From Sphingobacterium faecium (lineage in GTDB: Bacteria > Bacteroidota > Bacteroidia > Sphingobacteriales > Sphingobacteriaceae): 64,000 nt of DNA. A program made the position numbers and the translations under genes. Below the pieces are notes generated by a model. That model was given only the letters and a program-made list of their open reading frames with translations, was not told the DNA's origin and searched no databases. Below, piece after piece: positions 44,634 to 53,954 of this stretch (its first letter is position 1; the number at the start of each line of letters is the position of its first letter). The stretch is from assembly GCF_003054045.1 (NCBI RefSeq), contig NZ_QBKH01000005.1:1-64000 (forward strand), in the 5' to 3' direction.

Positions 44634-45743
44634 ATGAAAAATAGCTTAATAATCGTGGCATGTTGTATTTTGGTCGTTGCATTGACTGCAATGGGCTTTT
44701 CTATAAACAAGAAGGCAACATCGCCTACAAGACAAACAATTACGGAAATGAGGACAGATAACAAAACAAAAGAAATTTATTTTGCAGGGGGCTGCTTTTG
44801 GGGAACTGAACATTTTTTCAAACAAGTGAGAGGAGTTACAGCAACTGAGGTCGGCTATGCAAATGGCACCATCAAAAAACCTTCTTATCAAGAAGTTTCT
44901 AAAGGAGTGACTGGTGCAGCTGAGACGGTAAAAGTTATTTATGATCCAGAAGTCGTCGATCTCAATCTACTGATCGATCTTTATTTCAAAACAATCGATC
45001 CCACTTTATTGAATCAACAAGGGAATGATATCGGAACACAATATCGGACGGGTATTTTCTTTTCTGATAAAGCAGATGAAGCTTTGGTAAAACAAAAGAT
45101 TCAAGAATTAGCAACCAGTTATCCAAAGAAAATTGTGGTAGAATTTGGACCAATTAAAAGTTTTTATGATGCTGAAACTTATCATCAGGATTATTTGGAT
45201 AAGAATCCAGGAGGTTACTGCCATATTGGAGCCGATCTATTTGATATAGCAAAAAAAGCAAATCCTCCTAAAGATGCTGATTATAAGAAAAAAGATCAAA
45301 AAATGCTTAAGAAGGAGCTTTCGGATTTGCAATATGAAGTAACACAAAACAATGCGACAGAAAGAGCATTTGAAAATGAATACTGGGATGAATTTAGAGA
45401 AGGAATTTACGTGGATGTTACAACAGGAGAACCTCTTTTCGTTTCAACAGATAAATTTGAATCGGGATGTGGATGGCCTAGTTTCTCAAAACCAATAAAT
45501 GAAAAAATGGTTAAAGAACTTGCTGATAATTCCTATGGTATGAAACGCACGGAGGTACGTAGTAAGACTGGTGACGCGCATTTAGGACATATTTTTGATG
45601 ATGGCCCTGCTGACAAAGGTGGGTTGAGATATTGTATAAACAGTGCCTCACTTAAATTTATTCCTAAAGAAGAAATGCAAGCTAAAGGGTATGGTAAGTA
45701 CATCTCGCTATTGAACAAAAAAGATGAAAAGGCTACTAAATAA
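44634..45743 (+). CDS. msrAB: Fused peptide methionine sulfoxide reductase MsrA-MsrB, membrane-anchored or exported
   Basis: A 369-residue protein. The N-terminus has a hydrophobic signal or anchor (about 4-22, '[19 protein letters not shown]'). MsrA domain (about 45-205) has catalytic C54 in 'GGCFWGTEH'. MsrB domain (about 225-360) has '[10 protein letters not shown]' and catalytic C334 in 'GLRYCINSA'. The zinc-binding CxxC pairs of many MsrB proteins are missing (the first reads 'VDVTTG'). Together the two domains repair both diastereomers of methionine sulfoxide in exported proteins. Followed by a strong terminator that closes the sigma-led run. Confidence 0.93.
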   Translation: MKNSLIIVACCILVVALTAMGFSINKKATSPTRQTITEMRTDNKTKEIYFAGGCFWGTEHFFKQVRGVTATEVGYANGTIKKPSYQEVSKGVTGAAETVKVIYDPEVVDLNLLIDLYFKTIDPTLLNQQGNDIGTQYRTGIFFSDKADEALVKQKIQELATSYPKKIVVEFGPIKSFYDAETYHQDYLDKNPGGYCHIGADLFDIAKKANPPKDADYKKKDQKMLKKELSDLQYEVTQNNATERAFENEYWDEFREGIYVDVTTGEPLFVSTDKFESGCGWPSFSKPINEKMVKELADNSYGMKRTEVRSKTGDAHLGHIFDDGPADKGGLRYCINSASLKFIPKEEMQAKGYGKYISLLNKKDEKATK

Positions 45744-45801
45744 GCCAGCAATAGTGTTTATAAATTAAAATATTAGGTAGATAGTCAACAGTTAACTATT
45801 A

Positions 45802-45827
45802 AGCCATATCGTAAGATATGGCTTTTT
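45802..45827 (+). terminator. Terminator after msrAB
   Basis: Stem AGCCATATC/GATATGGCT with loop GTAA (45802-45823), followed by T residues. Confidence 0.85.
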
Positions 45828-46001
45828 GTATGATATACCTTTGGGCTAATAAATAATTTCATTTTAAAATAAGTAATATCCCGGTAAAATTGATCATGAC
45901 TATAACGTTAATAATAGCAAACTAATCAACAAGTTTACAAACAAATGAATCAATTGAATGGTCAATAAGGTATTTTTACTTAAATATTTATTGGAAAAGA
46001 T

Positions 46002-46958
46002 ATGGAAAAAATAACAATTAAAAATACAGATTTGGAAATTGCACCAATCAATTTTGGAGGTAATGTTTTTGGATGGACTTTGGATGAAAAAGAATCTTTT
46101 GATATTTTAGATGCGTTTGTTGCTGAAGGTTTCAACTTTATAGATACTGCAGATACGTATTCTTGGTGGGTGAATGGAGTAGGGGGACAATCTGAAACGA
46201 TCATTGGAAAATGGATGAAAAACCGGAATAATAGGAAAAAAATGGTCATTGCAACCAAAGTAGGATCGGAGACAAAAGAGCATGGTGTAGACATCAGCAA
46301 AAGACATATCCTAAAATCTGTTGATGAGTCTTTACAGCGTTTAGGCACTGATTATATCGATTTATATTATACGCATTTTGATGATAAGATAACTCCAATT
46401 GAAGAAACGTTATCCGCTTACGACGAAATTATAAAAGCGGGAAAAGTACGTTATATCGCTGCATCTAATCTTTCTCCGGAACGATTAATAGCATCTTTTG
46501 AAGTTGCCGAAAAAAACAATCTTCCTAAATATGTAGCACTCCAGCCGCATTATAATTTGATGGAACGCAACTCCTTTGAAAATGATTATGCACCCTTGGT
46601 AGAGAGATACAATTTAAGTACTTTTCCGTACTGGTCTTTAGCGGCTGGTTTTTTAACTGGAAAATATAGAAGTGAAGCGGATCTTAGCAAGAGTGCACGT
46701 GGCGAAGGTGTACGTAAATATGTAAATGCAACTGGACTGAATGTCTTAACAGCTCTTGATAAAATAGCATTGAAACATCAAACCCAACCTGCAACAATAG
46801 CCTTAGCATGGTTACTCGCCAATCCATTAATTACTGCTCCAATAGTTAGTGCAACAAGCAAAAATCAGTTGAAAACGTTGTTTGATGCACCTAAAATCTC
46901 TTTAGATCATGACGATTTAACATTATTAAATGAGGTTAGTCATTTAGGAATGCTTTGA
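46002..46958 (+). CDS. Aldo/keto reductase
   Basis: A 318-residue NAD(P)H-dependent oxidoreductase. The catalytic tetrad is visible: Asp and Tyr in 'NFIDTADTYSWW', Lys in 'VIATKVGSE', His in 'YYTHFDD'. The C-terminal 'APIVSATSKNQLKTLFDA' is the cofactor-binding loop. The N-terminus ('EIAPINFGGNVFGWTLDE') places it with YajO/YhdN-type short aldo/keto reductases. Substrate unknown; cytoplasmic; a single gene. Confidence 0.92.
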   Translation: MEKITIKNTDLEIAPINFGGNVFGWTLDEKESFDILDAFVAEGFNFIDTADTYSWWVNGVGGQSETIIGKWMKNRNNRKKMVIATKVGSETKEHGVDISKRHILKSVDESLQRLGTDYIDLYYTHFDDKITPIEETLSAYDEIIKAGKVRYIAASNLSPERLIASFEVAEKNNLPKYVALQPHYNLMERNSFENDYAPLVERYNLSTFPYWSLAAGFLTGKYRSEADLSKSARGEGVRKYVNATGLNVLTALDKIALKHQTQPATIALAWLLANPLITAPIVSATSKNQLKTLFDAPKISLDHDDLTLLNEVSHLGML

Positions 46959-47289
46959 TCTGTACGGTAGGTATCACCTATAAATAGAAATCTTTCGTTA
47001 TTGAAAGCCTCTAACGTTTCGCTGAGTTATTTAATTAAATTTCTCTCGGTCTAGTTATACTTTCGTCATGATTTAATTGGGGATTTCGAATTATATTTAT
47101 TACCGCGTTTATGAACAGCAGTAGGCTTTATCATCGGAGTAGCCTTAGTTATCATTGGTGTGAAGGATTAGCTTCACGCCAATTTTTTTACCATCATATC
47201 GATCGGAAATATCTAGTTCGTATTTCTATTCTCATTAATTAGATCGTGTTGATTGTATGCCGCCTAAAAACCATTATAATTATAAGCAG
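46959..47289. other. Intergenic region with terminator
   Basis: 331 bases between convergent genes. A short open stretch just before the terminator reads 'AVGFIIGVALVIIGVKD', a membrane-like tail without a start, possibly a relic. Nothing else was seen. Confidence 0.4.
47154..47189. terminator. Terminator between convergent aldo/keto reductase and LuxR genes
   Basis: 12-bp stem ATTGGTGTGAAG/CTTCACGCCAAT (47154-47183) with one G-U pair and a 6-base loop, then seven T residues. Confidence 0.85.
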
Positions 47290-48054
47290 TTATATTAGTA
47301 GATTTAGAGACGATGCAATACGGCAAGCTTCTATCGAATTTGTAACACGAAGTTTTTCTAAGATGTTTTGACGGTGTCGATTGACGGTATTGATACTGAT
47401 TGATAGCACATCTGCGATTTCTTTACTCCTTTTGCCAATTTTTATCAATCGAAGAATTTCTATCTCTCGCTTAGATAGCAAATTTCTACTTTCCTGATTT
47501 TCAGATTGAATGATTTGTCCTGTGACACTATTAACAATATAGCCCTCATAGGATTCTGTATTTTCAGAAAAATGAGCAAAATTGTATAAACAAAGTGCTA
47601 ACCAAATACTGCCATTGGGCGAATTACGCACATAAAACATCCGATGGGATATCCAAACATATTGCCCTTTTTGATTGTACATTCTGATCTTACTGATTAC
47701 ATGATAATTGTGTCGCTCAAGGATAGGTATATGCTTTAGAAAATGAAAATATTGTAATTCTAGCATATGCTTTTGCAGAAGGTCATCTGGGTGAATAAGA
47801 TTAAAAATAACATCTTCCCAAATGGAGTTAATCTCAGCATCATGGTTAGAGATTCCTAATGTTTTGGCAAGACCTCCAGCATAGATATAGCTTTTATCAT
47901 TCTTTAGATCACTTAAAACTGCTATTGCATTTTCAATGTGGGCATAAAGTTGTGCGATATGTCGGTATTGCTCAAGCTGTTTGCTAGGATCTGTATCTTG
48001 GTCAAATACCTGCTTTAAAAGCTTATCATTAAGAATGGTAGCAATATTATTCAT
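47290..48054 (-). CDS. LuxR-type transcriptional regulator with PAS-like N-terminal domain
   Basis: A 254-residue protein. The C-terminal 65 residues are a LuxR/FixJ helix-turn-helix: 'LSKREIEILRLIKIGKRSKEIADVLSISINTVNRHRQNIL'. The N-terminal 170 residues look like a PAS fold ('KIRMYNQKGQYVWISHRMFYVRN'). No receiver domain, so it is probably activated by a ligand. This architecture is common and mostly uncharacterised in Bacteroidota. It is divergent from the DUF1349 gene, a possible target. Confidence 0.9.
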   Translation of the reverse strand: MNNIATILNDKLLKQVFDQDTDPSKQLEQYRHIAQLYAHIENAIAVLSDLKNDKSYIYAGGLAKTLGISNHDAEINSIWEDVIFNLIHPDDLLQKHMLELQYFHFLKHIPILERHNYHVISKIRMYNQKGQYVWISHRMFYVRNSPNGSIWLALCLYNFAHFSENTESYEGYIVNSVTGQIIQSENQESRNLLSKREIEILRLIKIGKRSKEIADVLSISINTVNRHRQNILEKLRVTNSIEACRIASSLNLLI

Positions 48055-48148
48055 ATCGTAAAAATGGTTATTTATCAGTATTGATAGTGTTTATGTGCTC
48101 GTATACCTTTGCTAAAATAAAAAATTATAAGATTAATTGGATAAACTG

Positions 48149-48799
48149 ATGAAGAAATTAATATTGGTCATGGTAACTATACTTTGGCAACAGTGGACAG
48201 TGGCACAAAATCTAACTAAAATGCGATGGTTTAATGAGCCAGCAAAGTGGGAAATAAAAGATCAGGCACTCCATATGTTTGTCACACCACAGAGTGATTA
48301 TTGGAGGATTTCACATTATGGTTTTACAGTGGACGATGCGCCATTTTATTATGGTACTTATGGTGGAGAATTTGAAACTAAAGTCAAAATTTCTGCTGAC
48401 TACAAAGCTAGATTTGATCAGATGGGATTGATGCTTCGCATTGATAAAGAAAATTATATTAAAACTGGAATCGAATTTGTTGACGGAAAATACAATTTAA
48501 GTACAGTAGTAACGCATCGTACTAGTGATTGGAGTATCATTAGTCTAGAGAATGCTGTACCTTATGTATGGATAAAAGCAGTAAGACGCTTAGATGCTGT
48601 AGAGATTTTTTATTCGTTTGATGATAAAAAATATACCTTAATGCGTAATGCTTATCTGCAAGATAATACACCGGTAATGGTTGGCTTGATGGCTGCATGT
48701 CCGGATGGAAATGGATTTAATGCAACATTTGAACACTTCTCTGTTAAACATTTAGCCGATCAAAGACGTTTAGAATGGTTAAAAAATCATGTTGATTAA
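48149..48799 (+). CDS. Exported DUF1349 (concanavalin A-like) protein
   Basis: A 216-residue protein. The ATG at 48149 is preferred to the upstream TTG because it starts a clear signal peptide ('KKLILVMVTILWQQWTVAQ'). The mature part is a beta-sandwich of the DUF1349 type: 'WRISHYGFTVDDAPFYY', 'QMGLMLRIDKENYIKTGIEF', 'YVWIKAVRRLDAVEIFYSFD'. Such domains bind or act on carbohydrates, but none is biochemically clear. A terminator follows, so it is not part of the SusC operon. Confidence 0.85.
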   Translation: MKKLILVMVTILWQQWTVAQNLTKMRWFNEPAKWEIKDQALHMFVTPQSDYWRISHYGFTVDDAPFYYGTYGGEFETKVKISADYKARFDQMGLMLRIDKENYIKTGIEFVDGKYNLSTVVTHRTSDWSIISLENAVPYVWIKAVRRLDAVEIFYSFDDKKYTLMRNAYLQDNTPVMVGLMAACPDGNGFNATFEHFSVKHLADQRRLEWLKNHVD

Positions 48800-48888
48800 T
48801 CTAAACCCATCATATGTTCAAAAATATAATATTGTCGTTAATTAAAGAATAGAAATCATATCTAACTGTAATTAAATCCTAATACCTG

Positions 48889-48929
48889 AATCGGATAATA
48901 GCCATATGAATGCTTTATCCGATTTTTTT
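48889..48929 (+). terminator. Terminator after DUF1349 gene
   Basis: Stem AATCGGATAA/TTATCCGATT (48889-48924), extended inward by AGC/GCT, followed by seven T residues. Confidence 0.85.
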
Positions 48930-49087
48930 ATTTTCATGATTAGTTTTTAGTGAGCTCATCGAACAATAGAGCGCAGTTTTATGAAGCAACCTTGCCTTAA
49001 TAAACAGGGATAAATGTTGTAATAAACTGGTTTATAAAATATTTTAATAAAATCTACTTAGTTAGTAGACTTTGTGAAATTTATTTT

Positions 49088-49095
49088 TATATTTG
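49088..49095 (+). promoter_or_regulatory. Predicted -7 promoter element of SusC-sulfatase operon
   Basis: TATATTTG, an exact TAnnTTTG match. The nearest TTTG (49071) is only 13 bases upstream, closer than usual for the -33 element, so the -33 assignment is open. Confidence 0.5.
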
Positions 49096-49162
49096 CCTTA
49101 TCGTTACTCAATTGGCGTTGGCAAACGAAGCCCAAATCAATATTTACTATTTAACAAAGTTT

Positions 49163-49261
49163 ATGAAAAACTACCTCACTAACCCATTAAAAAAAGCTGT
49201 CTTCTTGACGGATTACGTTTCTCTTTATTGTCTTTCCTTTCGGATGCGAATGTGTATCTAA
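49163..49261 (+). CDS. 32-codon leader peptide ending Arg-Met-Arg-Met-Cys-Ile
   Basis: A short open frame starting 'MKNYLTNPLKKAVF' and ending 'YCLSFRMRMCI'. It lies between the predicted promoter and susC. Cys and Met codons near its end, in front of a sulfatase operon, suggest control by sulfur amino-acid supply through ribosome stalling. No strong ribosome-binding site. Whether it is translated is unknown. Confidence 0.45.
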   Translation: MKNYLTNPLKKAVFLTDYVSLYCLSFRMRMCI

Positions 49262-49287
49262 TTTCAAAAAGTCTTATTAAAAAAATA

Positions 49288-49309
49288 GGGGAAGTTTTGA
49301 CACTTCCCC
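49288..49309. promoter_or_regulatory. Leader hairpin
   Basis: Perfect 8-bp stem GGGGAAGT/ACTTCCCC with loop TTTGAC, 26 bases after the leader frame. Its left arm can also pair with CTTTCC inside the leader frame (near 49231). No T-run follows on the plus strand, so it is not an ordinary terminator; on the minus strand the tail is T-rich. Confidence 0.45.
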
Positions 49310-49387
49310 AAGTTTGCATATCATGAACAACAAGTTTTCAATTGGCGTTGGCACTTGTAAGTATTCACTACAAAACATTGTAAAACT

Positions 49388-52300
49388 ATGAAAAAATTAG
49401 GAGTACTTCGGTATTCTCTGTATATTTTCTTCTTTTTATATAGCGTAAACAAGCTTTATGCTCAAGAAGATCCCAAACCGATCATCAATGCCTCCTTAAT
49501 AGGCACAATTATAGATGCTTCCAACAAAGAGCCCATCGCGGGAGTGACCGTACAATTGGAAGCGGTGACGCATAGTGTTAAAACTGATGGTCATGGTCGA
49601 TTTCAATTTGTAACTGGTCAAAAACTTCCTTTTACTCTTATTATATCTTTTGTTGGATATGAAAAGAAAAGAATTGTTGTCAACACTTCTCCTGTAGTAA
49701 TCGAATTAAGCCCTACTACGGAAAATATTGATGAGGTCGTCGTCGTTGGTTATGGTACACAGAAACGTCGAGATCTTACGGGCTCTGTCGCATCCCTAAA
49801 CGAATCTTTACTGAAACAAAATGTATCCTCCTTGGACCAAACTTTGAAAGGAGGTATATCTGGAGTGCAGGTCACGCAGACCTCAGGACAACCAGGCGGT
49901 GGTGTTAGTATTCGTATTCGTGGAGGGGCATCTATTCAAGGCGGAAATGAACCCTTATATGTTATTGACGGATTTCCGATATATAATCAAACCGAAAGCA
50001 CTGGAGTAGGAAGTGGAACACCAGTGAATCCCTTGGCAAGTATCAATCCGAGTGATGTTGAAAGCATTGAAGTATTAAAAGATGCCGCTGCAACTGCAAT
50101 CTATGGCTCTCGTGGTGCGAATGGTGTTATATTAGTCACTACAAAAAAAGGTAAAGCTGGTCGTGTGCAATTGAATTATGATGGTAGCATTGGTAAGCAG
50201 CAAGTATTAAAAAAAATAGCGGTATTGAACGCTCCAAATTTTGCCATCATGCGCAATGAGGCATTATATGACGCTTATCCTAATCTGGGAAAATTTCAAT
50301 ATCTAACTCAGGATAAAATCGACCAATTGGGAGCGGGAACAAACTGGCAAGAAGAAGCTTTTCAAACTGGAAAAATAACCAATCATCAATTATCCGTATC
50401 TGGTGGAGCAGAACAAATACAGTACTTTATCGGAGCCAATTATTTTGATCAGGAAGGCATAATTAAAAATACTGATTTCAAACGTTTAGGGTTCCGTTCT
50501 AATATCAATGCGAATCCCTTTAAACGCTTAAACGTCGGAGCCAACTTCTCCATAAATAGGACGACATCGCAAATCGCACCATCTGGAATTGTCAATGCAT
50601 TACTTATAATGCCCCCTACAGCAACGATATATGATGCCGATGGGGCTTACACACTAAGAAATCCATTTGAAAATATTTTTGCAAATCCAATTGCCACATT
50701 ACAAGAAACTACCAATACTTCAAATGCATTACGCATTTCAGGAACTTCCTTTGCCCAATATGATATTATAAAAGGGCTACAGGCAAAAGTGCTGCTTGGT
50801 GTGGATCTAAACAATAGAAAAGATAAGTTTTACCTGCCTTCTTATATATATGAAGGTTCTGGCAATAATGGAAAAGCAAATTTAGGGAATCTGGATACCT
50901 ATTCTTGGCTGAATGAAAATACGCTAAATTACACGACTTCTTTTCAGAAACACCATGTAAATGCTTTAATTGGATTTACGCAGCAAGAAGCAAAAAATGA
51001 GATTTTCAATGCAGGTGCTGAAAATTTTGTGACTGATGATCTTTTGTACAATAGCTTACAAAGTGGGGCAACCCTTGTACGCCCTAACTCTGATGCGTAT
51101 TCCTGGGTACTGCATTCTTATTTGGCTCGTGTTAATTATAATTATGCAAATAAATACTACCTATCAGCTAGTATCCGTCGTGATGGTAGTTCGAGATTTG
51201 GGTCAGATAATAAATGGGGTAATTTTCCCTCTCTAGCTTTGTCTTGGAGAGTAAGTAATGAAAGCTTCTTTAAAGAAGCATTCCCTGCAGTCAATGATTT
51301 AAAGATCCGAACTAGTTTTGGAACTACCGGCAATCAGGAGATCGGTCAGTACCAATCTCTGTCAACATTATACAACCTGAACTATCTTTTTGGCAATAAA
51401 ATAGTAACTGGTTTTGCTTCACATCGTATTGCAAATAAAAATCTAGGATGGGAAACTACTTATCAATATGATGGTGGTTTTGACATAGCCTTATTTAACA
51501 GTAGGTTACAATTTACATTAGATTACTACTATAAAAAAACAACTGATTTATTGCTCAATGTAGAAATTCCTTGGACCTCAGGTTATGCTTCTTCTTTGCA
51601 GAATTTTGGTTCAGTTTCTAATAAAGGATTTGAATTGGGCTTGAAAACCAAAAATTTAAATGGACATTTTGTATGGAATACAGATTTAAACTTTTCATTT
51701 AATCGGAATAAAGTGTTGACCATAGGTACGGGAGCGCAGTCTTATATTTCTGGAAATTACATTATTAAAGTAGGCGAACCTCTCGGTACTTTTTACGGTA
51801 CGAAAACCGATGGAATTCTACAAAAAGGAGAGGAATCCATTAAAGGTGTATTTACAGGAAATGCTGTACCAAAAGCCGGAGATCGTCTTTATAAAGATAT
51901 TGACGGTGATGGTAAATTTACTACAGCAAATGATCGTACCAGCATCGGGAATGCACAGCCAGATTTTATTTTTGGGCTTACAAATACGTTGTCTTATAGT
52001 GGATTTGATCTTACTTTTTTGCTCCAAGGAACAATTGGTAATGAGCTGCTCAATATCAACCGTCAAAACTTAGAAATGTTTACGGGTCAACAAAATGCTT
52101 CAACAGATGCCTTAGATAGATGGACAGAAACTAACCCAAGTCAAAGTTATCCTAGAGCGAAGTTGGACCCTGCTCCAATTTTTTCCAATCAATTTGTTGA
52201 AAATGGCTCCTTTGTGAGATTAAAATCCCTTCAATTAGGCTATACCATTCCTAAACAACTATTGACTGCTGCTGGAATCTCCAATTTGAATGTCTACCTA

Positions 52301-52444
52301 TCAGGACAAAATTTGTTGACTTGGAGTAAGTACAAGGGGTTTGACCCAGAAGTAACATCTGGCAGCAATATTCAAATTGGAACGGATTCGGGTGTTTATC
52401 CAGCTTCACGATCACTAACTGTAGGTCTTTCTTTAACATTTTAA
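49388..52444 (+). CDS. SusC/RagA-family TonB-dependent outer-membrane transporter
   Basis: A 1018-residue protein with a signal peptide (about 1-25, 'VNKLYAQED'), a carboxypeptidase-regulatory-like domain (about 35-115), the TonB box/plug start 'VVVGYGTQKRRDLTGSVAS', plug motif 'IRIRGGASIQGGNEPLYVIDG', and a C-terminal barrel ending 'SRSLTVGLSLTF' with terminal Phe. It imports large ligands together with the SusD-like lipoprotein encoded next to it (13-base gap). The sulfatases downstream indicate a sulfated substrate. No anti-sigma/FecR pair is adjacent. Confidence 0.96.
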   Translation: MKKLGVLRYSLYIFFFLYSVNKLYAQEDPKPIINASLIGTIIDASNKEPIAGVTVQLEAVTHSVKTDGHGRFQFVTGQKLPFTLIISFVGYEKKRIVVNTSPVVIELSPTTENIDEVVVVGYGTQKRRDLTGSVASLNESLLKQNVSSLDQTLKGGISGVQVTQTSGQPGGGVSIRIRGGASIQGGNEPLYVIDGFPIYNQTESTGVGSGTPVNPLASINPSDVESIEVLKDAAATAIYGSRGANGVILVTTKKGKAGRVQLNYDGSIGKQQVLKKIAVLNAPNFAIMRNEALYDAYPNLGKFQYLTQDKIDQLGAGTNWQEEAFQTGKITNHQLSVSGGAEQIQYFIGANYFDQEGIIKNTDFKRLGFRSNINANPFKRLNVGANFSINRTTSQIAPSGIVNALLIMPPTATIYDADGAYTLRNPFENIFANPIATLQETTNTSNALRISGTSFAQYDIIKGLQAKVLLGVDLNNRKDKFYLPSYIYEGSGNNGKANLGNLDTYSWLNENTLNYTTSFQKHHVNALIGFTQQEAKNEIFNAGAENFVTDDLLYNSLQSGATLVRPNSDAYSWVLHSYLARVNYNYANKYYLSASIRRDGSSRFGSDNKWGNFPSLALSWRVSNESFFKEAFPAVNDLKIRTSFGTTGNQEIGQYQSLSTLYNLNYLFGNKIVTGFASHRIANKNLGWETTYQYDGGFDIALFNSRLQFTLDYYYKKTTDLLLNVEIPWTSGYASSLQNFGSVSNKGFELGLKTKNLNGHFVWNTDLNFSFNRNKVLTIGTGAQSYISGNYIIKVGEPLGTFYGTKTDGILQKGEESIKGVFTGNAVPKAGDRLYKDIDGDGKFTTANDRTSIGNAQPDFIFGLTNTLSYSGFDLTFLLQGTIGNELLNINRQNLEMFTGQQNASTDALDRWTETNPSQSYPRAKLDPAPIFSNQFVENGSFVRLKSLQLGYTIPKQLLTAAGISNLNVYLSGQNLLTWSKYKGFDPEVTSGSNIQIGTDSGVYPASRSLTVGLSLTF

Positions 52445-52457
52445 ACAGGAGATATTC

Positions 52458-53924
52458 ATGAAAATTACATATTTATTATTTGCGGGTACGTTATTATTCG
52501 GGTTCGTATCCTGCTCAAAATTAGATGAAAAACCTGAAAGCCTATTGGTTTCAGAACAATTTTACCTCAATGAAAATCAGGCAATTTCTGCTGTAAATGG
52601 AACATACCGAAAATTATATGAAAGTGGGCAGTCCATTTATAACAGTCTTTTTCAAATAGGGGTAGAGATGGCGACAGATGACTATGAGGCTGGACCAAGA
52701 GCACGTAATGCTCATGTAAGGGCTATCAGCAACTTGACACATGATGCTTCAAATGACCGTATGGAACAATTGTGGAAACAGAGTTATGATGCTATTAACG
52801 CTTCAAATCAAAATATAGAATACATCGGCCTGATTGCACCTGAAAAGATCAATGAAACGATCCGCCAGCGTCTAATCAATGAAGCTAAATTTTTAAGGGC
52901 ATTGCATTATTTTAATTTAGTTCGTTGGTTTGGACCAGTTCCTTTGGTTCTCAAACCAGTAACATCACTTAGCCCAGAAGATCTATACGTGGCAAAGGCA
53001 TCTGAAAACGAGGTCTATAGTCAAATTATTGCTGATCTTAAAGATGCAGAAAATCTACCAAATTATAAATCATATGGTGACAATGATAAAGGAAGAGCCT
53101 CATCGGGTGCTGCTAAAAGTATATTGGCAAAAGTATATTTGACGCAACAAGACTGGTCAAATGCGAAGTTAAAAGCACAGGATGTTATTGATAAAGAGGG
53201 ATATGATCTGTTTCCTGAATTTACTGATGTATTCCATATAGATAAGAAAAATGGTATTGAACATATATTCTCTGCACAGTTCAAAGGGAATAGCGGTTAT
53301 CAGGGAAATTCACTTGCCAGCAGATCAGCGCCTGCTGATATCCCGGGTATCAATGGTGATTATGCTGATGCTTGGCATGCAGAGGGCGGCTTATACGGTA
53401 CTTTTGCTATACAGGATAAACGTTTAAAAACAACCTTTACAACCGGAATGATTTCTCCGGTGGATGGTAAATACTATGCACTGGCAAAACCACAATTCAA
53501 TAAATATTATGATGAGAGTGTCGTGGGCAATCAAAGTCAATCCTCTAAAAATTTACCCATTATTCGTTATGCTGAAGTGTTGTTGATATTAGCCGAGGCT
53601 GAAAATGAGCTCAATGGACCAACTTCATTAGCTCAAGCTTCTATCAACAAAGTCAGAGCACGGGCTGCAATCGGTGATATTGGAAAAGATTTAAACAAAA
53701 ATGATTTCAGGGAAGCAGTATTTGAAGAGAGACGGAAGGAGTTAACCTTTGAGTATCAAAGATGGTTTGATCTTGTACGTAGGGGAGCTACCTATTATGT
53801 TGCAAAACTAAAAGCGGCAGGTAAAACGAATGCGGCCCCAAGACATCTGCACTTTCCCACGCCACAACGCGAACTGAATTTAAACCCAAATCTTAAGCAA
53901 CATCCAGATTGGATTAATAATTAA
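52458..53924 (+). CDS. SusD/RagB-family surface lipoprotein
   Basis: A 488-residue protein with a lipoprotein signal ('LLFGFVSCSKLDEKP', lipidated Cys near residue 20). Typical SusD segments: 'FYLNENQAISAVNGTYRKLYES', 'LINEAKFLRALHYFNLVRWFGPVPLV', and the C-terminal 'FEERRKELTFEYQRWFDLVRRG'. It caps the SusC pore at the cell surface and binds the substrate. Its close homologues act with carbohydrate or other polymers; the specificity here is unknown. Confidence 0.96.
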   Translation: MKITYLLFAGTLLFGFVSCSKLDEKPESLLVSEQFYLNENQAISAVNGTYRKLYESGQSIYNSLFQIGVEMATDDYEAGPRARNAHVRAISNLTHDASNDRMEQLWKQSYDAINASNQNIEYIGLIAPEKINETIRQRLINEAKFLRALHYFNLVRWFGPVPLVLKPVTSLSPEDLYVAKASENEVYSQIIADLKDAENLPNYKSYGDNDKGRASSGAAKSILAKVYLTQQDWSNAKLKAQDVIDKEGYDLFPEFTDVFHIDKKNGIEHIFSAQFKGNSGYQGNSLASRSAPADIPGINGDYADAWHAEGGLYGTFAIQDKRLKTTFTTGMISPVDGKYYALAKPQFNKYYDESVVGNQSQSSKNLPIIRYAEVLLILAEAENELNGPTSLAQASINKVRARAAIGDIGKDLNKNDFREAVFEERRKELTFEYQRWFDLVRRGATYYVAKLKAAGKTNAAPRHLHFPTPQRELNLNPNLKQHPDWINN

Positions 53925-53954
53925 ATCAATTCACAGTTATTAAAAATCCCTATC

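Larger units (their letters stand above)
49108..49353 (+). repeat. 16-base direct repeat bracketing the leader frame
   Basis: TCAATTGGCGTTGGCA occurs at 49108-49123 and at 49338-49353, identical and in the same orientation. The first copy is near the expected transcription start, the second 35 bases before the SusC start codon. Confidence 0.8.
48930..49387. other. Long leader region of the SusC-sulfatase operon
   Basis: About 460 bases with a predicted promoter (49088-49095), a 32-codon reading frame (49163-49261), a GC-rich hairpin (49288-49309) and a 16-base direct repeat at 49108 and 49338. The predicted mRNA leader is about 285 bases, much longer than needed for translation. Confidence 0.5.

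Noticed and set aside
47101-47170. Membrane-like short frame ending 'ALVIIGVKD' before the terminator
   Set aside because: There is no start codon and an upstream in-frame stop; at most a relic.
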